DNA of 64,000 nucleotides from Schistocerca nitens (Eukaryota; Arthropoda; Insecta; Orthoptera; Acrididae). Below the pieces are notes generated by a model. That model saw nothing but the letters and a program-made list of their open reading frames with translations, ran no database searches and was not told the origin of the DNA. Both the position numbers and the translations under genes were made by a program. The DNA lies in the NCBI RefSeq assembly GCF_023898315.1, contig NC_064621.1, positions 121,034,561-121,098,560 of the forward strand, read 5' to 3'. Below are positions 33,301-44,666 of this stretch, piece by piece; the stretch's first letter is position 1, and every line of letters begins with the position of its first letter.

Positions 33301-34284
33301 TGGCCATGAGCATTATTAAAAATTTGTCGTGTGCACCAACAGTGGCTTGCATGTATCTCAAACTGCGACAAGTTTTTTTTCTTTTTTTTCTTTCTTTCCT
33401 TCTTTTTTTCAGTATATCTCAGGCAGTAGATATTAGCAGAAGTTTTGCTGGCAGACAGAGAAGTCACAGTTTGAGCCATGGCCAAGGTGTTCCACACAGC
33501 AGCTCCTTCATTCCAGTCATTTGACTGCATGGTCGAACTGTGGGACAGCTACATTGCAAGGATGGAGTAGCACTACCTAGTCCACAGCATCCGTTGGAAG
33601 AATAGACTTCCTGGTCCAGAGCAGCTCTGGCAACTAGCAGCAGAGCACTTTTTTGTAGGCCTAAGCAGAGCGCGAGATATATTATCTCGTACAACAACAA
33701 CCCAGAGACAGGGCAACATATATTTCCATAGGACATGGTCAAATAAAGTTTGCTTGAATATGTCGATTCTCAAGTTTCTATAGCTGAACATAGACGGAAG
33801 TTCTTCAGCTATTACAATCTGAAAATAAAGTCATACAGAAAGTGGATTACATAGCTACAATAGCTATCCAGGGACTGTATACTTGTGTCCAGTAATCAGG
33901 ACATCAAACAGTCATATGCAGCTTCATTACTCTGGAACATGATATCACTGCAGGCTCCAGATGACGCATTCCGGACGGACGCACCCTCCTTTTAATCATT
34001 TTTTTCCATCAGTAGGACTTTTGATAGTCATTGCCTTCATCAGCAACTCTCCAAGACCCATACCAAGTTTTTGCAACCAAGACAGTCCACAGATGTAGAC
34101 ATCCACCACCAGTCACGACGGAGTGGCAGATGGCACAAAAATATCAGATACTGTAGCGTCGACAACAATTGTCATCGTGTAGCCAGTGTTTTGTATGACA
34201 CTCATGTCATTGATATCATTATTGCAGGACAAAATACACATGTGGGAAGTTAGGACATCACCACGCTAAATGTCAGTGGATTAT

Positions 34285-35120
34285 AGTTGTGTCAATGCAC
34301 CAGAAAGCAAATCGTAGGTGCAATAAAGAGAAGTGTAGCTTCTTTGTAGAACCGGAACAAAACTTTGGGCATGTGCTCAGTAGTACAGGCACTCATCCCA
34401 CGCTACATTATATAGAGGTAGTCCAAACACTGTCCACACCAAAGACATTAGCCAACTCAATTCAGTGCTAGAGCTACTGAGCTAATGCAAAAATTCGTAC
34501 AAAAGGCTGCAGCATCACAAAACATCTTCCTAACTTCCTAAGAACAAACGTAATGTGGAATTGAACACCAGCGTGTGACAGCCATTTCGTAGAATTTAAG
34601 CTGGTCCTCCTCCAACACACGTATCTCACCAGTTATGATCCACCCCAAGCGATCGTTTTAATGGCAAATGCTACCGACTATGGAGTGGAAGCAGTCATCC
34701 TACAATACCGATAGAATGCAGCGGTCCATAGCTCAAAGAAACTTTAGTCAAATTTAGAAGGAAGCACTGGACATCAAAAAAAAAAAAAAATGGTTCAGGT
34801 GGGTCTGAGCACTATGGGACTAAACTTCTGGGGTCATCATTCCCTAGAACTTAGAACTACTTCAACCTAACTAACCTAAGGACATCACAAACACCCATGC
34901 CCGGCCCAGGATTCGAACCTGCGACCGTAGCGGTCGCCCGGTTCCAGACTGTAGCGCCTAGAACCGCTCGGCCACATTGGGCCGGCCACTGGCCATCATC
35001 TTCAGTCTAAAAAATTTCATACTTACGTATATAGTAGAAAATTCATGTTTCTGGCAGATAATAACCCATTCTTAACCCTTTTCAAGGCGTTAGCTCGCCG
35101 CTTACATTGGTGGACATTAT
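34285..35120 (+). pseudogene. gypsy RT/RNase H remnant
   Basis: KCSFFVEPEQNFGHVLSSTG at about 34340-34395 is the conserved RT-end motif of gypsy elements. It is followed by an APK-like segment (LSTPKTLANSI), an RNase H start (MANATDYGVEAVILQYR, about 34660) and, after an inserted SINE, AIIFSLKNFILTY leading to a DNKPL-like region. Stops are frequent. The SINE at 34776-34986 interrupts the tether motif. Confidence 0.72.
34776..34986 (-). mobile_element. SINE family A, copy 5
   Basis: Reverse orientation, with a 15-base A run next to the 3' end (34776-34790). The target duplication is CACTGGACATC / CACTGGCCATC at 34765-34775 and 34987-34997. It sits inside the gypsy RNase H remnant. The head reads GCCGGCCCAATGTGGCCGAG in element sense, with a small insertion relative to other copies. 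Confidence 0.92.
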
Positions 35121-35504
35121 TTTTATCTGCAAATAGTTATATCATCCAGTTCCATTCTACCACACAAAATGCTAATGCCGAACTTCTCCCCTGATTAGCA
35201 GCAGGTCAGGACCCATAATTTTTCGAAGAGCCAGAAGGGTTTTCACTTAGATAACCTCCACTGGACGATACACAGGTGGCCAGTCACAGCCAACCCGGTC
35301 ACCCACTGACTTCGTCGTTCTTCCATCGGGGGTAAACCTCTGATCGAAGACACATCAAGAACCAGGAAATCCGGGCATACTGGCTTAGAAGAAGGGTGTT
35401 TTTAAGCCTCCACACCGTTCTTCTCCTGTACAGTGGGACCCAGCGCTCGAGAGTGGTTATTCTGACGTGACCACAGCAACAGGTCCTGGCTCTGCTGCAC
35501 TGTA

Positions 35505-35704
35505 GCCGACCGCGGTGGCCGAGCAGTTCTAGGCGCTTCAGTCCGGAACCGTGCGACTGCTACAGTCGCAGGTTCCAATCCTGCATCGGTCATGGATGTG
35601 TGTGATGTCCTTAGGTTGGTTAGGTTTATGTAGTTCTAAGTTCTTGGGGATTGATGACCTCAGATGTTAAGTCCCATAGTGCTCAGAGCCATTTGAACCA
35701 TTTG
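35505..35704 (+). mobile_element. SINE family A, copy 6
   Basis: Complete from GCCGACCGCGGTGGCCGAGC to the GAGCCATTTGAACCATTT tail. No clear target duplication was seen, so one flank may have been lost or changed. Confidence 0.9.
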
Positions 35705-35985
35705 CATGAGTGGCACTTTGGGGTGGTCCTTACCAAAATTTTGGCATGCCAGCATCTTCCCTGCCGGGATACCGATGTCGCCATCACACAGATACTTGTA
35801 CTTTACGCTACTGCCGTGTGACACGTCTATCGGAGAACTAAAGCTGGCCCTACTCCACCCCGAGTGTGTCACTGCCTGTGATCTATACCTGGGCTTTTCC
35901 GGACCTTTTCTCCACCATATCTGACAAATAGCTCTTGATGTAGGTTTTTCGTTACATCTGCGTCGTCCAGTCAACCATCTTGACT
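35705..35985. other. unassigned, minus-strand open stretch
   Basis: A minus-strand frame reads WWRKGPEKPRYRSQ and CDGDIGIPAGKMLACQNFGK. It is conserved-looking but not recognised, and it runs into the neighbouring SINE, so it cannot be a functional gene as it stands. Confidence 0.35.
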
Positions 35986-35987
35986 CT

Positions 35988-36850
35988 CCAGAATGAGATT
36001 TTCACCCTGCAGCGGAGTGTGCGCTGATACGAAACTTTCCTGGCAGATTAAAACTGTGTGCCGGACCGAGACTCGAACTCGGGACCTTTGTCTTTCGCGG
36101 GCAAGTGCTCTACCAACTGAGCTACCCAAGCTCGACTCACGCCCCATCCTCACAGCTTTACTCCTGCCAGTACCTCGTCTCCTACTTTCCAATCTTTACA
36201 GAAGCTCTCCTGCGAACCTTGCAGGACTAGCACTCCTTAAAGAAAGGATATTGCGAAGACATTGCTTAGCCACAGCCTGGGGGATGTTTCCAGAATGAGA
36301 TTTTCACCCTGCAGTGGAGTGTGCGCTGATATGAAAATTTCCTGGCAAATTAAAACTGTGTGCCAGACCGAGACTCGAACTTGGGACCTTTGCCTTTCGC
36401 GGTCAAGTGCTCTACCAACTGAACTACCCAAGCACGACTCACGCCCTGTCCTCACAGCTCAGTTGGTAGAGCACTTACCCGCGAAAGGCAAAGGTCCCGA
36501 GTTCGAGTCTCGGTCCGGCACACAGTTTTAATCTGCCAGGAAGTTTCATATCAGCGCACAGTCCGCTGCAGAGTGAAAATCTCATTCTGGAAACATCCCT
36601 CAGGCTGTGGCTAAGCCATGTCTTCGCAATATCCTTTCTTTCAGGAGTGCTAGTCCTGCAAGGTTCGCAGGAGAGCTTCTGTAAAGTTTGGAAGGTAGGA
36701 GACGAGGTACTGGCAGAAGTAAAGCTGTGAGGACGGGGCGTGAGTCGTGCTTGGGTAGCTCAGTTGGTAGAGCACTTGCCCGCGGAAGGCAAAGGTCCCG
36801 AGTTCGAGTCTCGGTCCGGAACACAGTTTTAATTTGCCAGGAAAGTTTCA
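35988..36850. repeat. large palindrome of tRNA-like foldback repeats (family C)
   Basis: Two left units (35988-36290 and 36291-36435) read outward-in on the minus strand, and two right units (36455-36590 and 36591-36850) are their mirror images. Each unit holds an AGCTCAGTTGGTAGAGC D-arm-like and a GAGTTCGAGTCTCGG T-arm-like segment, flanked by CCAGAATGAGATTTTCAC. The ~160-base linkers between units (ACTAGCACTCCTTAAAGAAA and its mirror) also match. The arms are ~400 bases or more around a ~30-base centre near 36425-36455. The right arm lacks the outermost ~45 bases. It lies inside the second gypsy element. The tRNA-like parts cannot be taken as tRNA genes. Confidence 0.88.
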
Positions 36851-36869
36851 TCTAGACTCTACCAAAAAT

Positions 36870-37190
36870 TCTGTCAGTGCAAGGGCTCCCCGAAGTCCAG
36901 GTAGCTGGAAATGGGCTACAGTTCATTTTATTTCCTGTCGTGAAATGAATGGTATGCAATTAATACATACAGCACCCAGAAGAATTTGTCCCCACATTCA
37001 AATATCGAATGTCAGATTTACAGTGACATCACTCTCTGGATGAATCTTTAACTATGTTGCTCTCTTCATATCGTGACAGTGCATAATACAGATCCTTGAC
37101 AGATGAAATATTACATTGTCTGCCACATAGGTCAGCTGCCAATCTTACATACATCGGTCAACCAACAGTCGCCACAGAAAGCCTATCACC
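36870..37190 (+). pseudogene. gypsy integrase remnant
   Basis: Reading frames contain a NGLQFISFPVV segment resembling the DNGPQF motif around the second catalytic Asp, followed by FKYRMSDLQ and HHSLDESLTMLL segments, as in gypsy integrases. The protein is broken by stops and its catalytic Asp is not evident. It is the expected gene between RNase H and the 3' LTR. Confidence 0.45.
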
Positions 37191-37562
37191 ACCGATGTAC
37201 TCTTCATGATCCTAATGGGAACTTTTTTTTTTTACAGGACACCAACAATACCCCCAGTATCAGTAACAAAACTCCTCACGATGGGGCCAAGGCCAAAGAC
37301 ACCCTGACAAACGGCATGGCCTACCAGGAGCATATTAACCAAATGCGTCGCAAGGGAAAACAGCCAAACATAGGAGCCTTACCACCCATTCTTTTTCCAG
37401 ACACAGAGACCCTGGAGAAGCCACAAAGAATCAACCAGTCCCATGGATCATCCAACACTTACTGAACGGACAACGATGGATATGGACATGTTTCTGGCCC
37501 TCTCTCCGCCCACCTTCGAGGACTGGAAGCAACAAGGAGACAATCCGATAGGCTTCACCCAA

Positions 37563-37616
37563 TCCAACATTTCCTGGTGGCGGGGTGGGGGAGTGGTGGG
37601 GGGTATGAGGGATAGA
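37563..37616 (+). other. polypurine tract before the gypsy 3' LTR
   Basis: A G-rich run (GGTGGCGGGGTGGGGGAGTG and onward) ends immediately before TGTCACGACGTTACGC. This is the place and composition of a plus-strand primer. Confidence 0.7.
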
Positions 37617-38310
37617 ATGTCACGACGTTACGCATGAAAGGCTCCAAGCCCCTCCATCGAGGATTGTCTCCACTTGCCAGGAAACCACTTCTCACCCAAA
37701 AGCAGATTTCCTAGTGTTCCACCAGGTGGCCCAAGCAGCACTGCCAGAGGTTCCAGGTCATGAGACCTTACTTGTTTCAACGATCCACGCGAACGAAAAT
37801 AGATCTCAAGATATCCTACCACTGGATGGTATTTAGGCACGATCATCCATCAGCAGATCTCTCCGAGTCAGGAATCCTGTTCTGACAACCAGCTACTACC
37901 AATATGGACAATGCTCTGGTTCACTCTGGCCCCACCGACTGTCCTGTGACTGTGGTTGTGATTGTTATTCTTGTAGTACACTCATTGTAGACTGTACAAT
38001 TGGAGCTTTAATTCTGTGCATAGACGGAACAACGTTATTTGTTTGTTGAATTCTAGGAATGTTGGAACATGGAAGAACTTAATCTCTTAGTTGAATTTTG
38101 CTTCAAGAGTGTCTCAGTGAGGCTTAGCATTTTCACTTGTGTGACAAACTTGTTTTCTAAATTATGGCCTCCAGCCAGTGACCTCCATTGTAAATCTTGT
38201 ACCATTTATTCGTCAGAGTAGACGAATAGTGATTATTGTTTTTGTAAATAAACTTTTTGTAGAATCTGTGACATTTTTGTGCCACCAACGACATATTCTT
38301 TACCTACCAC
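37617..38310 (+). repeat. 3' LTR of the second gypsy element
   Basis: Begins TGTCACGACGTTACGC directly after the polypurine tract and matches the left LTR in several blocks. Sequence similarity fades near 38305. A polyadenylation-like AATAAA lies at about 38248. Confidence 0.65.
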
Positions 38311-40335
38311 AAAAACATTTCATCATATACATGTTCTATGTTACTGTCTATGGAAAAAAGAAAAGTTTATTGCAGCCAGAAGAAACAGATGAAAGGGAAA
38401 TATTTCATCGTAGGGAAAGAAAAATTTCAGACCAAGGTTGTAGATTTGCACTTGTTAGATGTGTTGCTATATAAGAGCAGGCGTTTCTAAGAGCCCCTTA
38501 AACATTATCAGATAGTTACACATCTTCATACACATACTGAATTCTCAACATAGCTTCCCATACAGTTACTGTTTTTACAGTTCGTATCGTCTCCTCCGTT
38601 ATCTGTGCTGCAGCCACTGTGTCTTCACCTGTAGTTTGGAACGCCGCTGCCTTCGCAGGATTACCAGTATTTTGCTGTCCAATGGTTTTTCTGTTTGATG
38701 ATGCATCGTTACAATACTCTGATTATTATCATATACACCTCAGTGTATTGGAAGTTACCATATTTTAAACAAGTTTGTTATTACCTCAAGTGATATTATG
38801 TTTACAATTTTTAGCCTTATTCCTTATCCATTAGAGCATTTTGACTTGGAGTTTGTACAAGGTATATTAGCAAATCTGTTTTTCCTTGTAAATATTTATT
38901 GCGTTTTTATTTACTGACATGTTTTTCATCCTGGAGGACCTCCTCGCAATGGATATGTTACAACAAACAGTGTCGGCAGTGTTAGGCAGTGCGCCAGTGG
39001 TTCACAGCTGCTTCAGCTGTTGTGCTTAACTTTTGTGGCCTCCCTTAGCTCTGATAGCGTGGCGAACGCCTGTAAACAAGAAAATTAAATTTTTAGTACA
39101 ATCTTGTATTCGGTTTTGTATAAACTTAACACTGGCTAGAGAATATGTGGCCTGGCGACTTTTTAGTATGCTTTGCATTTATTTTTTTATAAACGTATGG
39201 AACTTTTCTGAATACTTAACAGTTATGAATATATTACTAAACACATTCAGCTGTTTAGATACAGAAGCGTTTGGAAAAAACAAGTTGTTTGGTTATCGTT
39301 TATATGTACCTCATAACATTATTATGTATGGTAATAGTACCCTCAGGACGGAAACGTTTCTTCGATACATTTTTTGCATTCTAAATGCTGGCTTTAATTA
39401 ATTCTTATTTTCATTTAATTCAAATTAGAGCCTTGGAATATTCTTGCTTCCTTATTTACTGCGATAAGGGTAAGTCCTGATGATAAACGTCACCATTGGA
39501 GCTACATACATTTTTCAAACAAGGCAACATTAGCCTTACACAGAGCAGACAATTAATTCCTCCACATGAAAGACAACACCTCGCCATTACATTATTAAAC
39601 AAATGGTATGGAATATTTTTTTCTTTTTCCTGAATAACTTACCAATCGCGAGTTATCCCCCTTTAGAAAAAAGCGATTCAAACTGTTTCACACGTACAGT
39701 TTCATGTTACCCATAAGTCTTAAGACTTACACCAAGGACGATAATCATAATGGATCAGCATCCTAATAATTCCATTGGCATCGCCCCCTAACTGATCATA
39801 CATAGAGTACACAACAAGATGACCGCAGTGGGTAGCTGTAAGAATTTGTCCTCCATTATGCGAAATATTGTCTCTGCAACACAATAAATAGATGCTGCTG
39901 AAGGTGTTCCTGAATCAGTGCAATATCGGTTGCAGCTCCCTTCAATGTATCTTCAACGTATTTTCAGCCATGCCTTGGCCTATTGCGTGAGCCGATTTGC
40001 AAATGGAAAGGTCGTATGTTCGCTCCAAACTTTACCGATCTTCTGCATTCGTTTCTATATAAAGAGTTGTACCATGGTTGTTGTTAAACGTTAAACTGTA
40101 AGACTCCCCCTACCACCATCTCCTCTGCCACTTTCTGCTCATTGTATTCGCCCCTCGCTACCCAAGTCAGTGGACTGTTTGTAGTAAACAATTGTTGCCT
40201 TACATTCCTGTCTGTATACTGTATGTTTTATTGTATTGATGCTTTATGTATGCCTCCATGTATTTAACACGAAAATAAGTGGCATACCCCATGAGAATTG
40301 CATTTGTAACGTAAATGTAATTAATATTTGCACAT
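38311..40335. other. unassigned stretch
   Basis: About 2 kb without a recognised element. The longest frame (39033-39401) is AT-rich with hydrophobic runs and was not recognised. No exon, repeat partner or element end was identified here. Confidence 0.5.
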
Positions 40336-41740
40336 CAAGATTTTTTTTTTTTTTGAGTCATCAGTTTTCTCACTGGTATCATGCAGCCCCTCACCAATTT
40401 CTCTCCTGTGCCAGCCTCTTCATCTCAGAGTAGGACTTGCAACCTACGTCCTCAATTATTTGCTGGATGTATTCCAATCTCTGTCTTCCCCTACAGTTTT
40501 TGCCTTCTCCAGCACCCTCTAGTACCATGGAAGTCATTCCCTGGTGTCTTAACATGTCCTATCATAATGCCTCTCTCCTTGTCAGTTTTTTCCACATATT
40601 CTTTTCCTCACCGTTTCTGCGAAGAATCTGTTTATTCCTTATCTTTTCAGTACATCTAATTTTCGACATTAGTCTGTAGCACCACATCTCAAATGCTTCT
40701 ATTCCCTTCTGTTCCAGTTTCCCAACAGTCCATTTTCACTACCATACAGTGCTTTGTTCCAAACGTACATTCTCAGAAATTTCGTCCACGGATTAAGGCC
40801 TATGTTTGATATTACTTGACTTATTTTGGCCAGGAACGCCCTTCTTCCCAGTGCTAGTTTGCTTTTGATGTCCTCCTTGCTCCATCCGTCATTCGTTATT
40901 TTGTTGCGTAGGCAGTAAAATTTCTAAATTTCATCTACTTCGTTACCATCAATCCTGATGTTAAGTTTCTCGCTGTTCTCATTTCCGCTACTTCTCATTA
41001 CCTTCGTGTATCTTCGATTTACTCTATGTCCATATTCTATAGTCATTAGATAGTTCGTTCCGTTCAGCAGATCACGTATTTCTTATTCGCTTTCACTCAG
41101 GATAGCAACGTTATCAACGAATCATATCATTGATATCTTTTTACCTTGAATATTAATTGCACTCGTCAACCTTTCTTTTATTACCATCATTGCTTCTTCA
41201 ATGTACGGATTGAACAGTAAGGGCGAAGACGACTCCCTGACTTATATCCATTTTAAGCCTAGCTCTTCGTTCTTGCTCGTCCGCTGTTATTATTTTCTTA
41301 TGCCTCTTGTACACATTGTATATTACCTGTGTCTCCCGATAGCTTACTCCTACTTTTGTCAGAATTTCGAACGTCTTGCTCCATTTTATATTGTCGAACA
41401 CTTCTTCCTGGTCGACAAACCTGTCTTGATTTAGCTTTAGTCTAGCTTCCACTATCTACCGCAACGTCAGAATTGGCTCTGGTTAGTTTACGTTTCCTAA
41501 GGCCAAGCTGGTCGTCATGTAACACATCCTCAATTTTCTTTTCCACTCTTTGGTAAATTTTTCTTGTCAGCCAGTTGGACGTCTGAGCTGTTGAGCTGAT
41601 TGTGCGATAATTATCGCACATGTCTGCTCTTGCAGTCTTTGAATTGGTGAGGATTATATTTTTCCGAAAGTCAGATGGTGTTGTCGCCAACTCATACATT
41701 CTAAAGACCAATGTGAAATTAAACCAAACTGAACTCAAAA
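40336..41740 (-). pseudogene. LINE reverse transcriptase fragment (same broad group as 51481-54793)
   Basis: The minus strand gives RADMCDNYRTISS, TRKIYQRVEKKIEDVLHDDQ, EEVFDNIKWSKTFEILTKVG, SYRETQVIYNVYKRHKKI and a DISQGVVFAL segment where QGC is usual. A C-terminal region follows near 40340-41000, matching in order the intact LINE at 51481-54793. Frames are repeatedly broken, so the copy is old. It is 5'-truncated: no endonuclease was found. Confidence 0.75.
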
Positions 41741-42475
41741 ACTTATATACAATAATGTTATTTCGTAGGATTTGAAAGAAAGTTTCACAGTGATGAACAA
41801 TGGATCGTGTCTGTATTCATATGGTTACAGAAGTATGTTTATGGTGAAGATGTATTTCCCTTAATAGATTGTGGGAAAACAAATTACCCCTAATTATCCA
41901 AATGACTGTCTCATTTATCTATTCCTGAATGCAAGCAGTCTACAAGATGAATCTAAAGGAAATTGAATAGATTTATTCTACGTATTAAAGCCCATCTAGT
42001 ATCATAAAGTCACACTTCTAGAATGGCATATAGTGGAGAAAACCATAGTGAGAAGCTGTGAAGCTTGTTGCAAGGTTTCATGTCAAGTATTCACAAAAAT
42101 GCTAATCATGTATACGCAACAATACTAACATCCATTCTCGACGAATGTGACCTCCAGATTGCCTATCTTTTGCCCTACACATTATGAAGCAGGTGGTTCA
42201 CATCAACATCATAAATGTAAATTATCATATGTAAATGAAAATATGATAATACTGGCTTTGTCGACGCATTTCACAGACAAAATCCTTTCGGATTACCACC
42301 GGGGTAGCAGTCTCATTTCGATTCGTGGCAAGAATACACAGGTAATTCAACTAGTTAATAGCCCACGATATTCCTTCAAACATTATGTTTCTGAAGCTTC
42401 TTGAAATAGTAAATGCTCAGCAATGTGAATTATGAACATAACTTTGTAAGTATATGTGTTTAAGTGGCAACCGTT
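41741..42475. other. unassigned stretch
   Basis: No element or exon recognised. If the minus-strand secreted-protein gene at 43069 is functional, its later exons could lie here or further left, but no convincing acceptor plus open frame was found. Confidence 0.45.
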
Positions 42476-42677
42476 CAAAATGGTTCAAATGGCTCTGAGC
42501 ACTATGGGACTTAACTTCTGAGGTCATCAGTCCCTCTAGAACTTAGAACTACTTAAACCTAAATAACCTAAGTACATCACACACATCCATGCCCGAGGCA
42601 GGATTCGAACCTGCGACCGTAGCGGTCGCACGGTTTCAGACTGTAGCGCCTAGAACCGCTCGTCCACTACGGCCGGC
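42476..42677 (-). mobile_element. SINE family A, copy 7
   Basis: Reverse orientation, complete. A short repeat CAACCGTT lies on both sides (42468-42475 and just right of 42677). It lies about 200 bases downstream of the splice donor of the minus-strand secreted-protein exon, so probably within its intron. Confidence 0.9.
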
Positions 42678-42876
42678 TAACAACCGTTAAATTAATAAAC
42701 TGGACAACGTCGAGGATATAGCTGTAGGCCGAAAAGTGTGTAAAACAGTGTGAAAGCCCGAGCCTACCTCCTGCAAAGCTATCCAAAGTGTAGACGGTAG
42801 TGCCTTTTACAGAATCATTCCACGTATAGATGCCCTCACCATAAGCGACACTACAGTGTGGCTACAGTAGGCCTAC

Positions 42877-43069
42877 CTGCCCCCACAGCCGACTTTGCTA
42901 TCCGCAGCACGCCGAACTCGTGCGCCGCCTCGCGGCCCGCATCTTCAAAGTCGTGTCCGGCCTCCTCGGCCGCTTGCCAGAAGCCCGCCTCCGGGCCTTC
43001 TGCCAGCTGAGCATCGGCGCAGGCCCAGAGGAGCGCGGCGGCGACGAGCAGGACAGCGGCGGCCTTCAT
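42877..43069 (-). CDS. first coding exon of a small secreted protein, copy 1
   Basis: An ATG at 43069 starts 64 codons plus one base, then a splice donor (GCAG|GTAGGC) at 42876. MKAAAVLLVAAALLWACADA is a clear signal peptide, with cleavage likely just before or after the following Gln. The rest is about 43 residues, acidic and helix-prone, with GFWQAAEEAGHDFEDAGREA and EFGVLRIAKSAVGA. I did not recognise the family. The W..AxxE.AG..xxDAGxEA pattern faintly recalls a cecropin-type helix, but the charge is negative, so that is only a suggestion. A TATA-like box lies 47 bases upstream. A near-identical exon is at 63795-63987 on the other strand. The intron phase is 1 and later exons were not found. 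ATG choice: the only Met before the signal peptide that follows the promoter. Confidence 0.7.
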
Positions 43070-43108
43070 GTCTGGCGGAGGACGTGACTCCTGCGCACAC
43101 GCAGCGCT

Positions 43109-43116
43109 CCTTTTAT
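43109..43116 (-). promoter_or_regulatory. TATA-like box of secreted-protein copy 1
   Basis: ATAAAAGG on the minus strand, 47 bases before the ATG, at the same distance as in copy 2. The interval is conserved (GCGCAGGAGTCACGT in both), so it probably contains the transcription start. Confidence 0.65.
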
Positions 43117-43530
43117 TCACCCTCGCTTCTCTTATCGCAGATATCGGCGGAAGGACGCCTGGACATCGAACGAGTGCCGACAGCAATTTGTCGATATCAC
43201 TTGTGCAACCACCTCATGCAATTTTAAGCTCGTTCTGATTAGGGCAATGTCATTACACGACAGATAATGAGACCGGTTCGGTAGTCAAGGTTGTCTTGTT
43301 TCGATTAATGTTGAGCAGTAATGACACGGCTACATTTTGCTAATGCCAAGGAGACAAAATTGTTAACAGCGTATTTTTCAACAGCTTTAATGTATCGCAG
43401 TGGACAGATGCTCTTCCTAACGTTTCCTTACATTGTACTACGCGTAAGTGTAATTAAAACATTTAGCACACCACGCTTGGCATGGGAATGTCTCTAGTGC
43501 CTTTGTTCTTACAGTGTGTTCTCAATCAGA

Positions 43531-43939
43531 ACCCACTGATCGGAAGGGAAATCCAAATACGTACAAACTGAGTATGACAGTACCACTTGGGGATTTTGCG
43601 GACAACAATGAAAAAGAATTGTAGAGATTTTAACCGTCTTCCATTTACTTTCAGTCTCATTACCTTTTGATATTTGCTTGATTCCCATTAATTACTTTTA
43701 GTTTAACATATGATTTCGCATTCACTCTCCTTGAAATTATCCTCTGAACATTACATTGAAATGTACATTCTCTACCTGCTTTCATTTTACAAAACCTAAT
43801 TTCGTCAGTGCATACTCTCGCTAATGAGATATTTCAAGTCAGTGTATCAAATGCAAGAATAGTCACAAAATATACCATGCAGTATAGACAGAAATCTATA
43901 CGTCAAGCAATACTCTCTGTTTTACATTCACATCCTCTT

Positions 43940-43976
<37 letters not shown>

Positions 43977-44117
43977 AAACCTGCCCAATAATTCAAAACA
44001 GGGTTTCCAAAGAATAAAAACATTTACATAACCACATACACTCCGTATGAATCTTTAATTCTTGCACTTCATTCAGTTTCTTCCTCTGTAATTAACCATT
44101 TACTCTTCCCTCTTTGC
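43531..44117. other. unassigned stretch
   Basis: Between the duplication arm and the pogo-like element. Only a CA microsatellite was recognised. Confidence 0.5.
43941..43972. repeat. (CA)n microsatellite
   Basis: An uninterrupted run of 16 CA dinucleotides. Confidence 0.97.
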
Positions 44118-44666
44118 AGGCTAGACCGGGCAAAACGATCCCTTGGGGCATAATGGTCACACTCTCTGTCTTCACAGTTAGTGCTGCCATCCGGCGGATA
44201 GTTCGTGAATGAAGAGCTCACATGAGTCTGAGGTTACACCAGTGATATAGTTCCGCCATGTGTTCTGCAACAAGATTTACAGAAGAAATCTTCGTTTTAT
44301 GCACTGTTGATCTAAGGTAAGTTCTAAATCTATAATTGTTTATGTCACACTGTGTGCCCCTAAAGCGAGTCACAAATATTTCGGCGCTTAAGGCAGTTTA
44401 TAAGGAGGTTGTATTTGCGTTGTTGTTAGCATACGAGATGGCAGTCCCCCGCAACGTTGTTGTTAGTGCAGGACGAGGGTTTGGGCAAAATGATCATGTA
44501 GGGGAGATCATGGAACCCCGTAGGGAACATATTACCCCATTAGTAAACTATTACGTATAAATAAGCCTACTTATATATTTTTATGCATGCGTTTACCTAA
44601 CGACATGCTTAATTGTTCAGTTTCATGCGAATATTTATTCAATTCTTTCAATTTTCAGATTCGACA

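Larger units (their letters stand above)
31407..38310 (+). mobile_element. second gypsy-like LTR retrotransposon, decayed and invaded
   Basis: A 5' LTR-like start TGTAGCGACGTTACGC at 31407 matches the 3' LTR start TGTCACGACGTTACGC at 37617, which is preceded by a G-rich polypurine tract. RT/RNase H remnants (34285-35120) and an integrase-like remnant (about 36870-37190) lie between. Two SINEs, a tRNA-like palindrome and roughly 1.1 kb of unassigned DNA within the left LTR have broken it up. It is a different family from gypsy A. Exact LTR ends and a target duplication were not resolved. Confidence 0.68.
42840..43530 (-). repeat. inverted segmental duplication, left arm
   Basis: The reverse complement matches 63330-64000 from the intron start (GTAGGCCTACTGT) through the exon and promoter to ACAGTGTGTTCTCA. 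Outside the exon the arms differ at roughly one base in eight by eye, with small indels. Similarity ends near 43527. The right arm runs off the window end, so the full length is unknown. Confidence 0.9.

Noticed and set aside
36400-36830. Apparent tRNA genes with AGCTCAGTTGGTAGAGC and a T-arm-like segment.
   Set aside because: They occur as parts of a repeated, inverted element with flanking family-specific sequence and no clean acceptor stem with the same bounds, so they are tRNA-derived repeats.
39033-39401. A 122-codon plus-strand frame as a possible membrane protein.
   Set aside because: The DNA is AT-rich, the frame starts without an ATG in convincing context and the hydrophobic runs follow from composition. 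No motif or repeat partner supports it.
42877-43069. Firm assignment of the secreted protein to the cecropins.
   Set aside because: The helix pattern is only loosely similar, the charge is negative rather than positive, and the second exon is unknown.
42895-43227. A 110-codon open frame antisense to the secreted-protein exon, with a counterpart at 63625-63969.
   Set aside because: It is Arg/Pro-rich and arises from the GC-rich exon read backwards. The signal peptide, splice donor and TATA box all favour the other strand, and the two DNA differences being synonymous in that frame does too.
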